Shown here: positions 1-9,632 of the stretch, one piece after another
Numbering within the stretch: position 1 is the stretch's first letter
Layout of the letters: every line of letters begins with the position of its first letter
Assembly: GCF_014595945.1 (NCBI RefSeq)
Contig: NZ_JABXWU010000006.1
Coordinates: forward strand, 54,767 to 118,766
DNA from: Alkalibacillus aidingensis
Lineage (GTDB): Bacteria > Bacillota > Bacilli > Bacillales > Alkalibacillaceae
Direction of reading: 5' to 3'
DNA length: 64,000 bases
The notes under the pieces: model-generated
Seen by the model: only the letters and a program-made list of their open reading frames with translations
Database searches by the model: none
What the model was told of the DNA's origin: nothing
Translations under genes and position numbers: made by a program

Positions 1-490
1 ATTCATTACTATTAACATAGCTTTCAAGCGCCTCAACACTCTGGAATAGTTGAACACCTAAACCTTTCCCTGCTCGATTATGCTTGGTGATAAATGGTTT
101 TTCCATTTGATGAGCACCTTCAATCATTTGTTCTTTACCGACAGTGACCATTGTTTGAGGCGTTCGGATTCCAGCTTTTTGTAATGCTGTATATTGTCTT
201 GCTTTATTAATCTCTAAGTCTAGAGCATGACTTCCATTTAATACAAGACGCTCGTGTTCTTCTAACCATGCGAGTATGGTTGAAGTTAATTCTGGTGCAT
301 AGCGATGTCCCCGTGAATGAGAGGATGCACTCATTCGGTTATAAAATACCCCATTGGGAGGAGTTTCGGTTAAATCGATATGTCCCTCATGAATGAACCA
401 GCTTTCATAAGGAGCACCCAGCTCTTCTAATGCTTCGATAAGTGGTTGAGTCCATTCGTCATTTTCGTGAATGATGTATATTTTTTTCAT
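1..490 (-). CDS. ATP-grasp domain protein (RimK-like), C-terminus off window
   Basis: The frame runs from an ATG at 490 on the minus strand off the left edge, so only about 163 N-terminal residues are visible. They begin MKKIYIIHENDEWTQPL and include the stretch GVFYNRMSASSHSRGHRYAP, then a linker and KPFITKHNRAGKGLGVQLF. The last stretch looks like the start of an ATP-grasp nucleotide-binding fold (a Lys followed by a glycine-rich loop). The layout, a pre-ATP-grasp domain and then ATP-grasp, is that of RimK-type alpha-L-glutamate ligase-like proteins. The ribosome site AAAAGGAGC lies just upstream. Substrate cannot be inferred because the catalytic core is missing. It is transcribed away from the next gene. 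Confidence 0.7.
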   Translation of the reverse strand, partial: MKKIYIIHENDEWTQPLIEALEELGAPYESWFIHEGHIDLTETPPNGVFYNRMSASSHSRGHRYAPELTSTILAWLEEHERLVLNGSHALDLEINKARQYTALQKAGIRTPQTMVTVGKEQMIEGAHQMEKPFITKHNRAGKGLGVQLFQSVEALESYVNSNE

Positions 491-672
491 AAAAAAGCTC
501 CTTTTAAAACTAAAATTATTCCGATTTGTTTACTAGTATATTTAAAATGACAGTAAAATGAAACTTATAAGCATTTTCTAGGAGTTTTGTCTTGGTTTAT
601 TGGAAATGTAGTGGTATAGTATGGATAATTCTTAAAAATTCGACATAAATTAATAGATTGGTGATGACAATC

Positions 673-2106
673 ATGAACAAGCATTTAAGTGCACAAGATA
701 TATTAATAGAGCAGAGTAAAGTGATTGAATTATTAGCGATGGAACAAATTCCATTGTGGGATACCTTAAAACATCTAATTAGCACTTTGGACCTATCTTT
801 AGAGGGAATCTATTCATCAATTCTTCTTCTTGATAAAGATTCCAATCAACTAGGGAATGCAATTGCTCCTAATTTGCCGAGTGATCTTGTGAAGATGTTT
901 AAGGGAATTGAAATAGGACCTCAATCTGGTTCTTGTGGAACGGCTGCTTATCTTAACGAACCTGTGTTGGTAGAAGATATTCATGACAGTCTACTATGGG
1001 AAGGATTAAGTGACAAACTGGGATCGTTTGGTATCCGTTCATCCTGGTCTAAACCCATTACCTCAACAAATGGTGAGTTATTTGGGACACTTGCCTTTTA
1101 TTCCAAAGAAAAACGCTTACCAACTGAAAAGGAAATGCAGGTATTTGATGCCTTTGCAAACCTAGCGGCTGTTATTATTGCCAAGAAGAAATCTGAGGAA
1201 TCAGTTAGGTTAGCTGAGACGGTAATTGAAAGCACACCGGCTGTTGTCCTACGCTGGAAAAATGAACCTGGTTGGCCGATTGAGTATATATCTAAAAACG
1301 TCGAACAGTTTGGTTATTCGTCTTGTGACTTTTTAGGTGAGAAAACCCCGTTTTCATCGATTATTCATGAAGATGACCTCGATCGTATCACTGATGAAGT
1401 AGAATATTACAAGCAAAACGGCATTAATGAATATCAACAAGAGTATCGCATTAGAACTAAGGATGGTTCTATTAAATGGGTTGATGACCGGACGATCATT
1501 ATTAGAGGATATGATAATCAAATAAAGTATATTGAAGGGGTTTTAATCGATATAACTGATCGCAAACGGGCTGAAAAGCAAGTTCAATTCTTTGCTAATA
1601 ATGACCCTTTGACTGAATTGCCAAACCGTCGTTATTTTAAAGAGAAGTTAGATCAAGTGTTAAAGGATGCACGTCATCAAAACCGACGTATAGCCCTGTT
1701 ATACTTAGATTGTGATAACTTTAAGAAGATTAATGATGATTTAGGACACGATGCTGGGGATGAGTTTTTAACTTATTTAGCTAGGAGATTGAAAAATGCG
1801 GTACGAGAAGAAGATTTGATTGCTCGGATCGGTGGAGATGAATTTAATGTATTGGTGAGGAATGTTTATTCTGATTTAGATGTTCAGCGAGTCGCAGAGC
1901 GTTTAATTGAGACAGTATCCAAGCCGTGGGAGGTCGATGGTAATATTTATCATGTCACCATGAGTGTTGGAGTTGCTGTTTATCCTAGTGATGGTGAGGC
2001 TGGAGATGAGTTAATTAAGCGTGCAGATCAGGCTTTATATCGCGCTAAACAAGGTGGTAAGAATCAAGTTGTATGGTACTTAAATGACCATCCTTCAGCA
2101 AAATAG
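673..2106 (+). CDS. Diguanylate cyclase, GAF-PAS-GGDEF
   Basis: A predicted cytoplasmic sensor enzyme that makes cyclic di-GMP from two GTP. An N-terminal GAF domain spans roughly residues 20-175 (SGSCGTAAYLNEPVLVEDI is typical). A PAS/PAC domain spans about 180-300 (ending DITDRKRAE), and a GGDEF domain about 310-470 begins at DPLTELPNRR. The active-site loop RIGGDEF is intact. A product-inhibition I-site RxxD (REED) sits exactly five residues before GGDEF, so feedback control is likely. There is no EAL domain and no membrane segment. The ATG at 673 has GGTGAT six bases upstream; the frame stays open to a TTG at 658 and an ATG at 664. The ligand of the sensor domains is unknown. Confidence 0.9.
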   Translation: MNKHLSAQDILIEQSKVIELLAMEQIPLWDTLKHLISTLDLSLEGIYSSILLLDKDSNQLGNAIAPNLPSDLVKMFKGIEIGPQSGSCGTAAYLNEPVLVEDIHDSLLWEGLSDKLGSFGIRSSWSKPITSTNGELFGTLAFYSKEKRLPTEKEMQVFDAFANLAAVIIAKKKSEESVRLAETVIESTPAVVLRWKNEPGWPIEYISKNVEQFGYSSCDFLGEKTPFSSIIHEDDLDRITDEVEYYKQNGINEYQQEYRIRTKDGSIKWVDDRTIIIRGYDNQIKYIEGVLIDITDRKRAEKQVQFFANNDPLTELPNRRYFKEKLDQVLKDARHQNRRIALLYLDCDNFKKINDDLGHDAGDEFLTYLARRLKNAVREEDLIARIGGDEFNVLVRNVYSDLDVQRVAERLIETVSKPWEVDGNIYHVTMSVGVAVYPSDGEAGDELIKRADQALYRAKQGGKNQVVWYLNDHPSAK

Positions 2107-2261
2107 TTGAAAGTTCTATAATAATTTCCCTCTAAGTCCTTTTTAAATTAATGATTTGTGCTAAAATAGTATAAAAGTTTGAATTTTCGATTAATATAAA
2201 CTAAATGGTTGATTGAAAAAGAGTGCTAATAGACTTTTCTTGCTTAATGGGGGAATCGAGG

Positions 2262-2495
2262 GTGAAGCTATTCTCACGTATTTTTATAGGGCTAGGTGTT
2301 ATATCTATAGTAGTAGGAGTATTTCCCATTGTTTTTGTTTACCCAACGGAACCGTGGGATGGTGTATTAGATTTTTTAACTTATATATTGCTTGATGCCC
2401 CGGACCGAGGCTTTTGGCAAATTGGCATCGTGCTGTTGCTCGTTGGCATTTGGCTACTTAAGAAACAGAGGAAAAAAGGACGGATATTCTATTAA
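2262..2495 (+). CDS. Small hypothetical membrane protein (2 TM)
   Basis: A 77-residue protein that I do not recognise. It has two hydrophobic segments: residues about 5-25 (IFIGLGVISIVVGVFPIVFV) and 53-70 (FWQIGIVLLLVGIWLL). An acidic loop containing PDRGFWQ joins them, and the tail KKQRKKGR is basic and probably cytoplasmic. I chose the GTG at 2262 because a G-rich ribosome site (GGGGGAA) lies a few bases upstream. A longer form from the GTG at 2223 would add 13 unlikely residues. A hairpin terminator follows, so it appears to be a single-gene transcript. Confidence 0.6.
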   Translation: MKLFSRIFIGLGVISIVVGVFPIVFVYPTEPWDGVLDFLTYILLDAPDRGFWQIGIVLLLVGIWLLKKQRKKGRIFY

Positions 2496-2519
2496 TTTTA
2501 AGCTTATACCAAAGTAACG

Positions 2520-2563
2520 CTTCCATGAAAGAGGGACATGTTCTCCCTCGTGGAAGTTTTTTA
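2520..2563 (+). terminator. Rho-independent terminator
   Basis: Arms CTTCCA..GAGGGA and TCCCTC..TGGAAG close a short loop and are followed by a run of T. It ends the small membrane protein gene. Confidence 0.8.
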
Positions 2564-2651
2564 TTTTGATAAATCAATAGTATTATATGTTGTAATTATT
2601 TGAAAAATAGCTACTATATTAAGTATACCAATTTGAAGGGATTGTTGCTTA

Positions 2652-3620
2652 TTGATTCTAAAAGATCACGACAAACCAATAAAGCTCTGGAAGTATGAAT
2701 CTATTAACAGCCGGATTGTTCATGGCCATACCAATCAGCTGCCTATTCAAGATGCTGTTCGGATCATTCGTGCTGGTGATCGAGGAGAGAGGTCACTTGA
2801 TTATTATGTGAATTTAATTGACCATGAGCGAACGTGCTGTATTCATGACTTACGATTACCATGGCGAGATTATTATTTTCAGATGGATACATTGCTTCTA
2901 AACCCTGCTTGGATGTTGATCGTCGAAGTTAAAAATATGGTTGGTGATATTTATTTCAACCAAGATACTAAACAAATGCTCCGCACGATCGAAGACTACA
3001 CAGAACCCTTTCCAGACCCACTCCTTCAAGTTCAAAAACACCAATTTTAATTAGAACAAGTTTTTCATCAAAACGGTTACCCTCCTATCCCGATTTACAC
3101 GCTAGTCGTTTTTGCTAATCGGAAAAGTATTCTCCATATTAAACAAGACAACCATTTCCACCGTGGTCAAGTCATTCCAATTCATGCCTTTTTATATCAT
3201 TATCGACAGTTTAACAAGCGAGATGAACCTAGTTTGATTGAATATAGTAGATTAGAAGAACTGGGTCAGGCTCTTGTTGCTGATCATGTTCCTTATTCTG
3301 AAGACGTGATTGAAAAATATCAGTTGAAAAGTGATGATCTACGCTTTGGGGTGTTTTGTCCAGACTGTGGTGCTTTGCCAATGGTACGCCAATGGGGCAC
3401 GTGGATGTGTACTCAGTGCGGGGGGAAGTCAAGCCACGCGCATATCCCTGCCTTACGAGATTATGCATTAATTTTTGGTGAGGAAATCACGAACGCACAA
3501 GCACGGGAGTTCCTCAAAGTCGATAACCCTCAAGTGATTAAATATTTATTGAAGAATATGAACTTACCTACTGCCGGAAGAGGGAAGGGGACTAGATATA
3601 TCTTAGGTGGTTTAGTGTAA
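2652..3620 (+). pseudogene. NERD-domain protein broken by one in-frame stop
   Basis: One continuous frame of about 322 codons is interrupted only by a TAA at 3048-3050; the reading frame is otherwise undisturbed. The first part (GDRGERSLDYYVNLI, CIHDLRLPWRDYYFQMDTLL, LIVEVKNMVGDIYF) is a NERD nuclease-related domain with the expected Asp and ExK-like residues. The part after the stop carries a zinc ribbon (CPDCG at about 3359, CTQCGGKSS at about 3414) and a C-terminal helix-turn-helix-like stretch. NERD proteins with a C-terminal zinc ribbon occur in Bacillaceae; their function is not well defined. The stop most likely arose by one substitution (for example TTA to TAA). Two separate half-proteins are possible but less likely. 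The start is a TTG with GAAGGG upstream. Confidence 0.75.
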
Positions 3621-3740
3621 TTAACTGTATTTTTAGGATTTTAACCGTATTTTCGTTAAATTAACTGTAAATCTCAGAAATTAACCGTAAATCCAAAATT
3701 TTAACCGTATTTCTGAAATTTTAACTGTATTTAAGTCATG
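3621..3740. repeat. 20-bp tandem repeat, six units
   Basis: Exactly six 20-base units start at 3621, 3641, 3661, 3681, 3701 and 3721. Each begins TTAACYGTAWWT and continues with a variable A/T-rich tail. The array begins right at the stop codon of the broken NERD gene. It encodes nothing obvious. Confidence 0.85.
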
Positions 3741-3814
3741 ATGGGCATTCATCAATCATATAAAACGCTTCTATTTTCCTATAACACTCAGTAACTAAAC
3801 CTTTAGCGTGGCTG

Positions 3815-4555
3815 TTATATCACAAGATTATCAAATAAAATATAAAGAATAAGTGCGGCTGTTACAGCTCTTAGAAGTATTTTTACATGATGTGGTTTGA
3901 GTTTTCCGGCTAGGCGAACACCTACTTGTGCGCCTAGTAATGAACCAACTATTAATGCAAACGTCAACGACCAAATAATATGACCTGCTGAGATGAAGCT
4001 AATGGCAGCGCCAAAACAGCTAGCAAAAGTCGCGACACGCATAAGGCCAACAGCACGGTAATAAGAGATTTTTAAATAAGAAAAAACATAAAGCATTAAC
4101 GTTCCTTGGCCAGGGCCAAACATACCGTCATAGATCCCAATACCAAATAAAAAAGGTGTCCCACGTGTTTTAAAGTGAAAGGTACTTTTCCCTGAAAAGT
4201 CAGCTTTACTGATAAAAGAAAACAAAAAGGCGAAAATCAGTAGCCCAATAGCTATTTTGTACATTAAATCAGGTGGTAGGGAGGAGGCGATGATTCCTCC
4301 AGCAACGCCACCACCTAAGCTAATGGGTATGATTTTTAAGCCTTCTTTAATCGTGACACCTTTTTGCCGGTAAACCATAAGAAAGCTTGTAAATGAACTA
4401 ATAGAATTCGTCACTTTATTTGCTCCAATAGCTGAATGGACGGGGATTCCAAGCGTTAACATGGCTGGTAAACTAATTAACCCACCTCCACCAGCTAAAG
4501 TGCCTAGTGTTGTTGCCGTTAATCCGACGAAAAATAGGATGATTAAGTCTAGCAT
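3815..4555 (-). CDS. TauE/SafE (TSUP) family permease
   Basis: A 246-residue integral membrane protein with about eight hydrophobic segments. It opens LIILFFVGLTATTLGTLAGGGGLISLP, typical of the TSUP/TauE-SafE family (sulfite or organosulfonate exporters and other anion permeases). Glycine-rich GGGVAGG and the later GSLLGAQVGVRLAGKL also fit the family repeat. The substrate cannot be read from sequence. It begins 27 bases after trpA on the same strand, so it may be read through from the trp operon, although nothing links it to tryptophan. I chose the ATG at 4555; a GTG at 4564 is the alternative. Confidence 0.85.
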   Translation of the reverse strand: MLDLIILFFVGLTATTLGTLAGGGGLISLPAMLTLGIPVHSAIGANKVTNSISSFTSFLMVYRQKGVTIKEGLKIIPISLGGGVAGGIIASSLPPDLMYKIAIGLLIFAFLFSFISKADFSGKSTFHFKTRGTPFLFGIGIYDGMFGPGQGTLMLYVFSYLKISYYRAVGLMRVATFASCFGAAISFISAGHIIWSLTFALIVGSLLGAQVGVRLAGKLKPHHVKILLRAVTAALILYILFDNLVI

Positions 4556-4582
4556 GTGATCCACATCTTTCTATTCTGTTAG

Positions 4583-5371
4583 TTAGTCTTTCGCTTCAAT
4601 CATATCATTAATCGCTTGGTAATCTTCCTGTTGTAAGAGTTCGATGATTTTACTGCCTACAACGACCCCGTCACTAAAGCTAGCCATTTGTTTGACATGA
4701 TCTGGTGTTGATATTCCAAACCCAGCTAAAACAGGGACGTTACTGACCTGTTTAAGATAGGAAAAATGATTTTCGAGGTGATCATTAAACTCGCTACGTG
4801 CCCCTGTGATCCCATTAACCGTAACGGCGTAAAGAAAGCCTTCAGAAGCGTTTGCGATTCTTTCCATTCGCTCTTTGGAACTGGTCAGCGACACAAGCTG
4901 AATAAGGGCAAGACCTGAATTGGTTAGAGCCGAATCAATTAAAATCTTTTGTTCTAAAGGGAGATCAGGGATAATTAGACCATCAACGCCAGCCGCTTGA
5001 GCATCTTTCATGAATCGATCAATACCATATTTGAAGATCGGATTGATATAAGTCATAAAAATAATGGGCGCTTGAATCGAAGCACGTTCTTGCTTTAGTA
5101 TATCAATAATAGAAGTAAGGGTCACTCCGGCTGCGCGAGCACGTTTTCCGGCTTCTTGTATTGTTGGCCCATCAGCAACAGGATCGGAGAAAGGAATGCC
5201 GACTTCAATGGCTGTGGCACCTGCTCGATCTAATCGTTGTAAGGTAGGGATGAGTGTTTCCAGACCACCATCACCTGCCATCACATACGGAATAAATATT
5301 TTTTCCTTTTTGTCTAAGGTTTCCTTTAAATTGGATTGTAAATATTTTTTACCATGAGTGATTGTTTGCAT
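4583..5371 (-). CDS. trpA: Tryptophan synthase alpha chain
   Basis: Cleaves indole-3-glycerol phosphate to indole and glyceraldehyde-3-phosphate; indole is channelled to the beta chain. At 262 residues it is of normal length. Conserved stretches include AIEVGIPFSDPVADGPTIQ (catalytic Glu and the phosphate-site Asp region), GLIIPDLP, and GFGISTPDHVK for phosphate binding. It is the last gene of the trp operon, 17 bases after trpB. The ATG at 5371 is eight bases from GGAGG; the ATG at 5377 is too close. Confidence 0.97.
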   Translation of the reverse strand: MQTITHGKKYLQSNLKETLDKKEKIFIPYVMAGDGGLETLIPTLQRLDRAGATAIEVGIPFSDPVADGPTIQEAGKRARAAGVTLTSIIDILKQERASIQAPIIFMTYINPIFKYGIDRFMKDAQAAGVDGLIIPDLPLEQKILIDSALTNSGLALIQLVSLTSSKERMERIANASEGFLYAVTVNGITGARSEFNDHLENHFSYLKQVSNVPVLAGFGISTPDHVKQMASFSDGVVVGSKIIELLQQEDYQAINDMIEAKD

Positions 5372-5388
5372 GAACATAACCTCCTAGA

Positions 5389-6579
5389 TTAATAGCCGAG
5401 ATGTTGTTTAACGGCTTCAACGTCCTTGTCACCACGACCGGATAAGCATATTACCACGGTTTCATCTGGTGACATTTGCTTAGCGAGTTTGATTGCCTCA
5501 GCAACTGCGTGTGAACTCTCGAGTGCAGGAATAATCCCCTCTGTGCGTGATAATAGTTGGAAGGCTTCAAGTGCCTCATCATCTGTAACGGCACGGTACT
5601 CGACACGTTCGATATCTTTAAGGTGACTGTGCTCTGGGCCGACTCCAGGGTAGTCAAGACCGGCTGAAATAGAATGTGCTTCTTGAATCTGTCCGTGATC
5701 ATCTTGTAGTAAATACATCATCGACCCATGTAAAATTCCAACTGACCCTTTCGTTAAAGTTGCAGCGTGTTTATTAGTTTCGACACCACTACCTGCTGCT
5801 TCTACCCCATAGAGCTGGACATCGTTATTTTCGACAAATGGGTAAAACATCCCCATCGCATTACTGCCACCACCTACACAGGCAACGACAGCATCAGGTA
5901 ATTGGCCTTCTTTTTCGATGATTTGCTGTTTGGTTTCCTTACCAATGACACTTTGAAAATCGCGGACCATTTTTGGGAATGGGTGAGGGCCGAGGACAGA
6001 TCCCATAATGTAATGAGTATCCTCAACATTGGACACCCAATATCTTAAGGCCTCGTTAACCGCATCTTTTAAAGTCGCACTTCCTTGCTCGACTGATTCC
6101 ACTTTTGCGCCTAATAATTCCATTCTGAAAACGTTAAGTTTCTGTCTTTTAATATCTTCAGCTCCCATAAAAATGACGCAGTCTAAGTTAAGAAGAGCGC
6201 AGACGGTTGCTGTAGCTACACCATGTTGACCCGCACCGGTTTCAGCAACGACTTTTCGCTTGCCCATTCGTTCTGCTAGTAGCGCCTGGCCGATCGTATT
6301 GTTAATTTTGTGCGCTCCGGTATGGTTAAGATCTTCTCGTTTTAAATATATTTTGGCTCCACCCATTTCGACGGTTAGGTTTTCGGCATAATAAAGTGGA
6401 TTTTCTCTTCCTATATATTCTTTGAGTAATTGCTTTAAACGATCATTAAATGCTTCATCTTGAATGGCTTGATCGTATGCTTGCTCTAACTCTTGGACAG
6501 CTGCCATTAATGTTTCAGGGATGAAGCGTCCCCCGTAATCCCCGAATAATCCATTTAAATCTGGTTGTGCGTATGACAT
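5389..6579 (-). CDS. trpB: Tryptophan synthase beta chain
   Basis: PLP enzyme that condenses indole with L-serine to give tryptophan. At 396 residues it is full length. The PLP lysine lies in HTGAHKINN (about residue 90); the phosphate-binding loop is [10 protein letters not shown] and the substrate loop [10 protein letters not shown]. The closing [13 protein letters not shown] is standard. The start overlaps the end of trpF by 25 bases, so translation is probably coupled. Confidence 0.98.
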   Translation of the reverse strand: MSYAQPDLNGLFGDYGGRFIPETLMAAVQELEQAYDQAIQDEAFNDRLKQLLKEYIGRENPLYYAENLTVEMGGAKIYLKREDLNHTGAHKINNTIGQALLAERMGKRKVVAETGAGQHGVATATVCALLNLDCVIFMGAEDIKRQKLNVFRMELLGAKVESVEQGSATLKDAVNEALRYWVSNVEDTHYIMGSVLGPHPFPKMVRDFQSVIGKETKQQIIEKEGQLPDAVVACVGGGSNAMGMFYPFVENNDVQLYGVEAAGSGVETNKHAATLTKGSVGILHGSMMYLLQDDHGQIQEAHSISAGLDYPGVGPEHSHLKDIERVEYRAVTDDEALEAFQLLSRTEGIIPALESSHAVAEAIKLAKQMSPDETVVICLSGRGDKDVEAVKQHLGY

Positions 6580-7193
6580 GTTGATCGCTCCTTTACAAGG
6601 TTAATAAATTGGTTGATTTTCGTTTCGTCTTTTTGCCCATCTGTTTCAACACCACTTGAAACATCAACCATCATTGGTTGTGTTTGTTTAATAGCTTGTT
6701 GAACATTGTCAGGGTTGAGGCCACCTGCAAGAATGAACTTCTCATGGTTAAAGTCGTTGTTGTCTAATATCGACCAATCAAATTGAGTCCCATTTCCACC
6801 ACGGTAAGGTCCACTAGCACTGTCTAAAAGGAAGTATGTCGCGCTATCATATTGATTCAATGCTTGAAGGTCCTCTTCAGATTGGATACGAAATGATTTT
6901 ATATAAGGTAGATCGAGTTGTTCACAGAACTCGGGTGTTTCATCCCCGTGAAGTTGAACAAAATCAAGTCCAACCGCATGAGCCGTCGTTTCCAGCTCTT
7001 GTTTGGACGCGTTAACGAACACGCCGATTTTGTTAACGGTGGATGGAAGTTGTTTAGCAATCTCGGCTGCTTTGTTTACTGAGATTTGTCGTTTGCTAGG
7101 TGCAAAGACAAAACCGATTGCATCTGCCCCACCTTGAGCTGCTATTTGTGCGTGCTTAACCTCCTGAATGCCACAAATTTTCACTAAAGTCAT
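6555..7193 (-). CDS. trpF: Phosphoribosylanthranilate isomerase
   Basis: Converts N-(5-phosphoribosyl)anthranilate to the ribulose form by an Amadori rearrangement. It opens MTLVKICGI with the catalytic Cys in KICG, and has [43 protein letters not shown] (catalytic Asp) and [10 protein letters not shown]. At 212 residues it is of usual length. The ribosome site AAGGAGG is strong. Its end overlaps the trpB start. Confidence 0.96.
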   Translation of the reverse strand: MTLVKICGIQEVKHAQIAAQGGADAIGFVFAPSKRQISVNKAAEIAKQLPSTVNKIGVFVNASKQELETTAHAVGLDFVQLHGDETPEFCEQLDLPYIKSFRIQSEEDLQALNQYDSATYFLLDSASGPYRGGNGTQFDWSILDNNDFNHEKFILAGGLNPDNVQQAIKQTQPMMVDVSSGVETDGQKDETKINQFINLVKERSTCHTHNQI

Positions 7194-7241
7194 GTTAAAT
7201 GCGCCTCCTTGTTAGTTAACTCCAGAAAAAATGACGTACGT

Positions 7242-8021
7242 TTATTGAGAAACTTTCAATTGGTTTAAAACGCCCTTGACGTCCTTACTTCGCATCAACG
7301 TTTCACCAACTAAAATACCGTGTGCGCCTGCCCGTGCGACGCGGTCGGCATCCGACTGATGTTTAATGCCGCTTTCACTGATGATCGCCGTGTTAGGGTC
7401 AGTAATGTTGGCAGCTAACCGTTCGGTAACCGATAAATCAACATTGAACGTTTTTAGGTCACGATTGTTAATGCCGATTATGTTAGCCCCAACATCAAAA
7501 GCAACATCCAACTCATCCTCGTTGTGTACCTCGAATAAAACTTCTAGATTTAAATCAACTGCATACCGGTATAAATCTTTCAATCGTTGTACTGGCAAGG
7601 CAGCGGCGATTAGCAATATAATGTTCGCCCCGGCTTGCTTCGCTCGGTCAATTTGGACTTCATCAATGACAAAGTCCTTACAGAGGATGGGAATACTCAC
7701 TTCTGCACGAACATCCCGTAAATCATCTATGGTACCTTTGAAAAATGGCGTGTCGGTTAATACGGAAATAGCACTCGCCCCACTTGACTCATATAATGCT
7801 CCTTGTTCATTAGGTTCCATCCCTACGTTTATATCACCTTTAGAAGGTGAAGCGCGTTTGATCTCAGCAATGACTGACAGGTGTTCTGTCGTTAATAGAG
7901 TTTGATGTAGTGATGGGGCCTTTTTGTTAATACTATTATCCGTCACGCAAGCATCTTTTTTCATCTGTTCAACTTCATCACGTTTCTTTTGTAAAATTCG
8001 ATCTAAAATCGTTTCCGTCAT
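7242..8021 (-). CDS. trpC: Indole-3-glycerol phosphate synthase
   Basis: Closes the indole ring from CdRP with loss of CO2 and water. At 259 residues it is a stand-alone enzyme, not fused to TrpF. Key segments are [15 protein letters not shown] (catalytic Glu and Lys), [13 protein letters not shown] (catalytic Lys), [24 protein letters not shown] and ESGI. Its ATG overlaps the TGA of trpD, indicating coupled translation. Confidence 0.97.
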   Translation of the reverse strand: MTETILDRILQKKRDEVEQMKKDACVTDNSINKKAPSLHQTLLTTEHLSVIAEIKRASPSKGDINVGMEPNEQGALYESSGASAISVLTDTPFFKGTIDDLRDVRAEVSIPILCKDFVIDEVQIDRAKQAGANIILLIAAALPVQRLKDLYRYAVDLNLEVLFEVHNEDELDVAFDVGANIIGINNRDLKTFNVDLSVTERLAANITDPNTAIISESGIKHQSDADRVARAGAHGILVGETLMRSKDVKGVLNQLKVSQ

Positions 8022-9049
8022 GATGACATCGCCTTCTTTCGATGAATGTCGCTGAATTCAATTAAATAATTTAATTTCTCTAATGCACGCCCTGATTCAA
8101 TGCTTTCTCTAGCCTGATTAACTCCATCTTGTATGGTAGTCGCAATCCCTGCTGAAAACAGTCCAATCCCTGCATTAAATAATGTTGTATCTAAATAAGC
8201 GCCAGGCTTACCGTTTAAGACATCTAGGAGGATCTTGGCATTTTCTTTTGCATCTCCACCTTTGATCTCCTCATTCGTATAGGTATTTAACCCGACATCC
8301 CCAGGACTTAAAGTGAATGGAATGAACTCGCCGCCTTCAAGAAGGACTAAGTGATTCTCACCAGCTAAAGAAGCTTCATCCATATGACCAGCCCCGTTAA
8401 TGGTGATCGCCCTTTTACGACCTAACTTCTGAAGTACAGCCGCCATTTTCATTAACATATCACGCCTGTAGACACCTAAAAATTGTGTATCAAGCTGTAC
8501 CGGGTTGGTAAGTGGACCGATTAAATTAAAAATAGTTGGTACGGCTAATTCCTTACGCACCTTCATAATACGTTTTAATTGGTGATGAACATGAGGGGCG
8601 AACAAAAAAGCAATTCCATTCGTTTCAAGCAGTTCCTCTACCTCATCACTAGAAAAATCGAGTGCTACACCGAGTTCTTCTAACACATCTGCACTACCGG
8701 TTTTACTCGACACACTGCGGTTTCCATGTTTAGCAATTTTTGCACCGGCCCCAGCTAATACAAAAGCGGATGTTGTACTAATGTTAAAGCTTTTGGCTCC
8801 GTCGCCACCGGTTCCACAGTTATCCATCACGCCATGTATTTGTTTTTGGATGGGCATCGCTTTTTCCCGTAGGACCTCGACAATAGCGGTGATTTCTTCG
8901 ACAGACTCACCACGAACCTTTAATGCTGTCAAAACAGAAGCGACTTCACTGTCGGAAATGTCCTCGTTAAATAAACCACGTGCCACTACCGTCATTTCAT
9001 CTTGTGTTAATTTGTTTCCGTCAACTAATTTTTGAAGAAGCTGTTTCAT
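8018..9049 (-). CDS. trpD: Anthranilate phosphoribosyltransferase
   Basis: Joins anthranilate to PRPP. At 343 residues it is full length. The glycine-rich PRPP loop is [17 protein letters not shown] (about residues 76-92); [18 protein letters not shown] and the LIGPLTNP motif are intact. The ATG at 9049 has AAAGGAG seven bases upstream; the ATG at 9055 is too near. The gene overlaps the end of trpG by 29 bases. Confidence 0.97.
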   Translation of the reverse strand: MKQLLQKLVDGNKLTQDEMTVVARGLFNEDISDSEVASVLTALKVRGESVEEITAIVEVLREKAMPIQKQIHGVMDNCGTGGDGAKSFNISTTSAFVLAGAGAKIAKHGNRSVSSKTGSADVLEELGVALDFSSDEVEELLETNGIAFLFAPHVHHQLKRIMKVRKELAVPTIFNLIGPLTNPVQLDTQFLGVYRRDMLMKMAAVLQKLGRKRAITINGAGHMDEASLAGENHLVLLEGGEFIPFTLSPGDVGLNTYTNEEIKGGDAKENAKILLDVLNGKPGAYLDTTLFNAGIGLFSAGIATTIQDGVNQARESIESGRALEKLNYLIEFSDIHRKKAMSS

Positions 9050-9632
9050 GTTCATTCTCCTTTCGAAATTCTTTTAAAAATTGATTTAAAATCGTCTTTC
9101 CATCAACAGTTCCAATCGATTCAGGATGAAACTGCAATCCATATACAGGGTAGTGATAATGTTTAATCGCCATTAACTCACCATCATCCATTGCTGTGGC
9201 TAATCGCTCAAAGTAGGGTGGTAAGGTCATTTCATCAATAACTAAAGAATGGTATCGCATCACTTCTAAAGGTTGAGATAAATACTGAAATATCCCTCCA
9301 CCTTTATGACGAATGAGTGATTTCTTGCCGTGACGAATATGTTGTGCTTGCTTAATCTTAGCGCCAAAGGCTACGCCGATTGCTTGGTGACCAAGGCAAA
9401 TGCCTAAAATCGGGATCTTTGAGTAAAATTGTTTGATGATCGCCACTGTTAAACCAGCATCTTCTGGCTTTCCAGGCCCTGGCGAAATAATGACCGCTTT
9501 AGGATTCATCTTTTCGATATCTTCAATCGATATTTCATCATTACGTTTGATGATGACGTGTACACCAAGTTCAGCTAAGTATTGATAAAGGTTGTAAGTA
9601 AACGAATCGTAGTTATCAATCAGCAAAATCAC
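9021..9632 (-). CDS. trpG: Anthranilate synthase glutamine amidotransferase subunit
   Basis: Class I glutamine amidotransferase that supplies ammonia to TrpE. It shows [13 protein letters not shown] at the N-terminus, [12 protein letters not shown] (oxyanion region), the nucleophile in [10 protein letters not shown] and the His-Glu pair in [10 protein letters not shown]. At 203 residues it is slightly longer than usual. In Bacilli such a subunit can also serve folate synthesis (PabA), but its place in the trp operon makes TrpG the main role. The start is GTG at 9632, directly after the trpE stop. Confidence 0.95.
   Translation of the reverse strand: MILLIDNYDSFTYNLYQYLAELGVHVIIKRNDEISIEDIEKMNPKAVIISPGPGKPEDAGLTVAIIKQFYSKIPILGICLGHQAIGVAFGAKIKQAQHIRHGKKSLIRHKGGGIFQYLSQPLEVMRYHSLVIDEMTLPPYFERLATAMDDGELMAIKHYHYPVYGLQFHPESIGTVDGKTILNQFLKEFRKENEHETASSKIS

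Noticed and set aside
3048..3050. Recoding of the NERD gene stop
   Set aside because: The codon is TAA, not TGA, so selenocysteine does not apply, and no frameshift signal is present.
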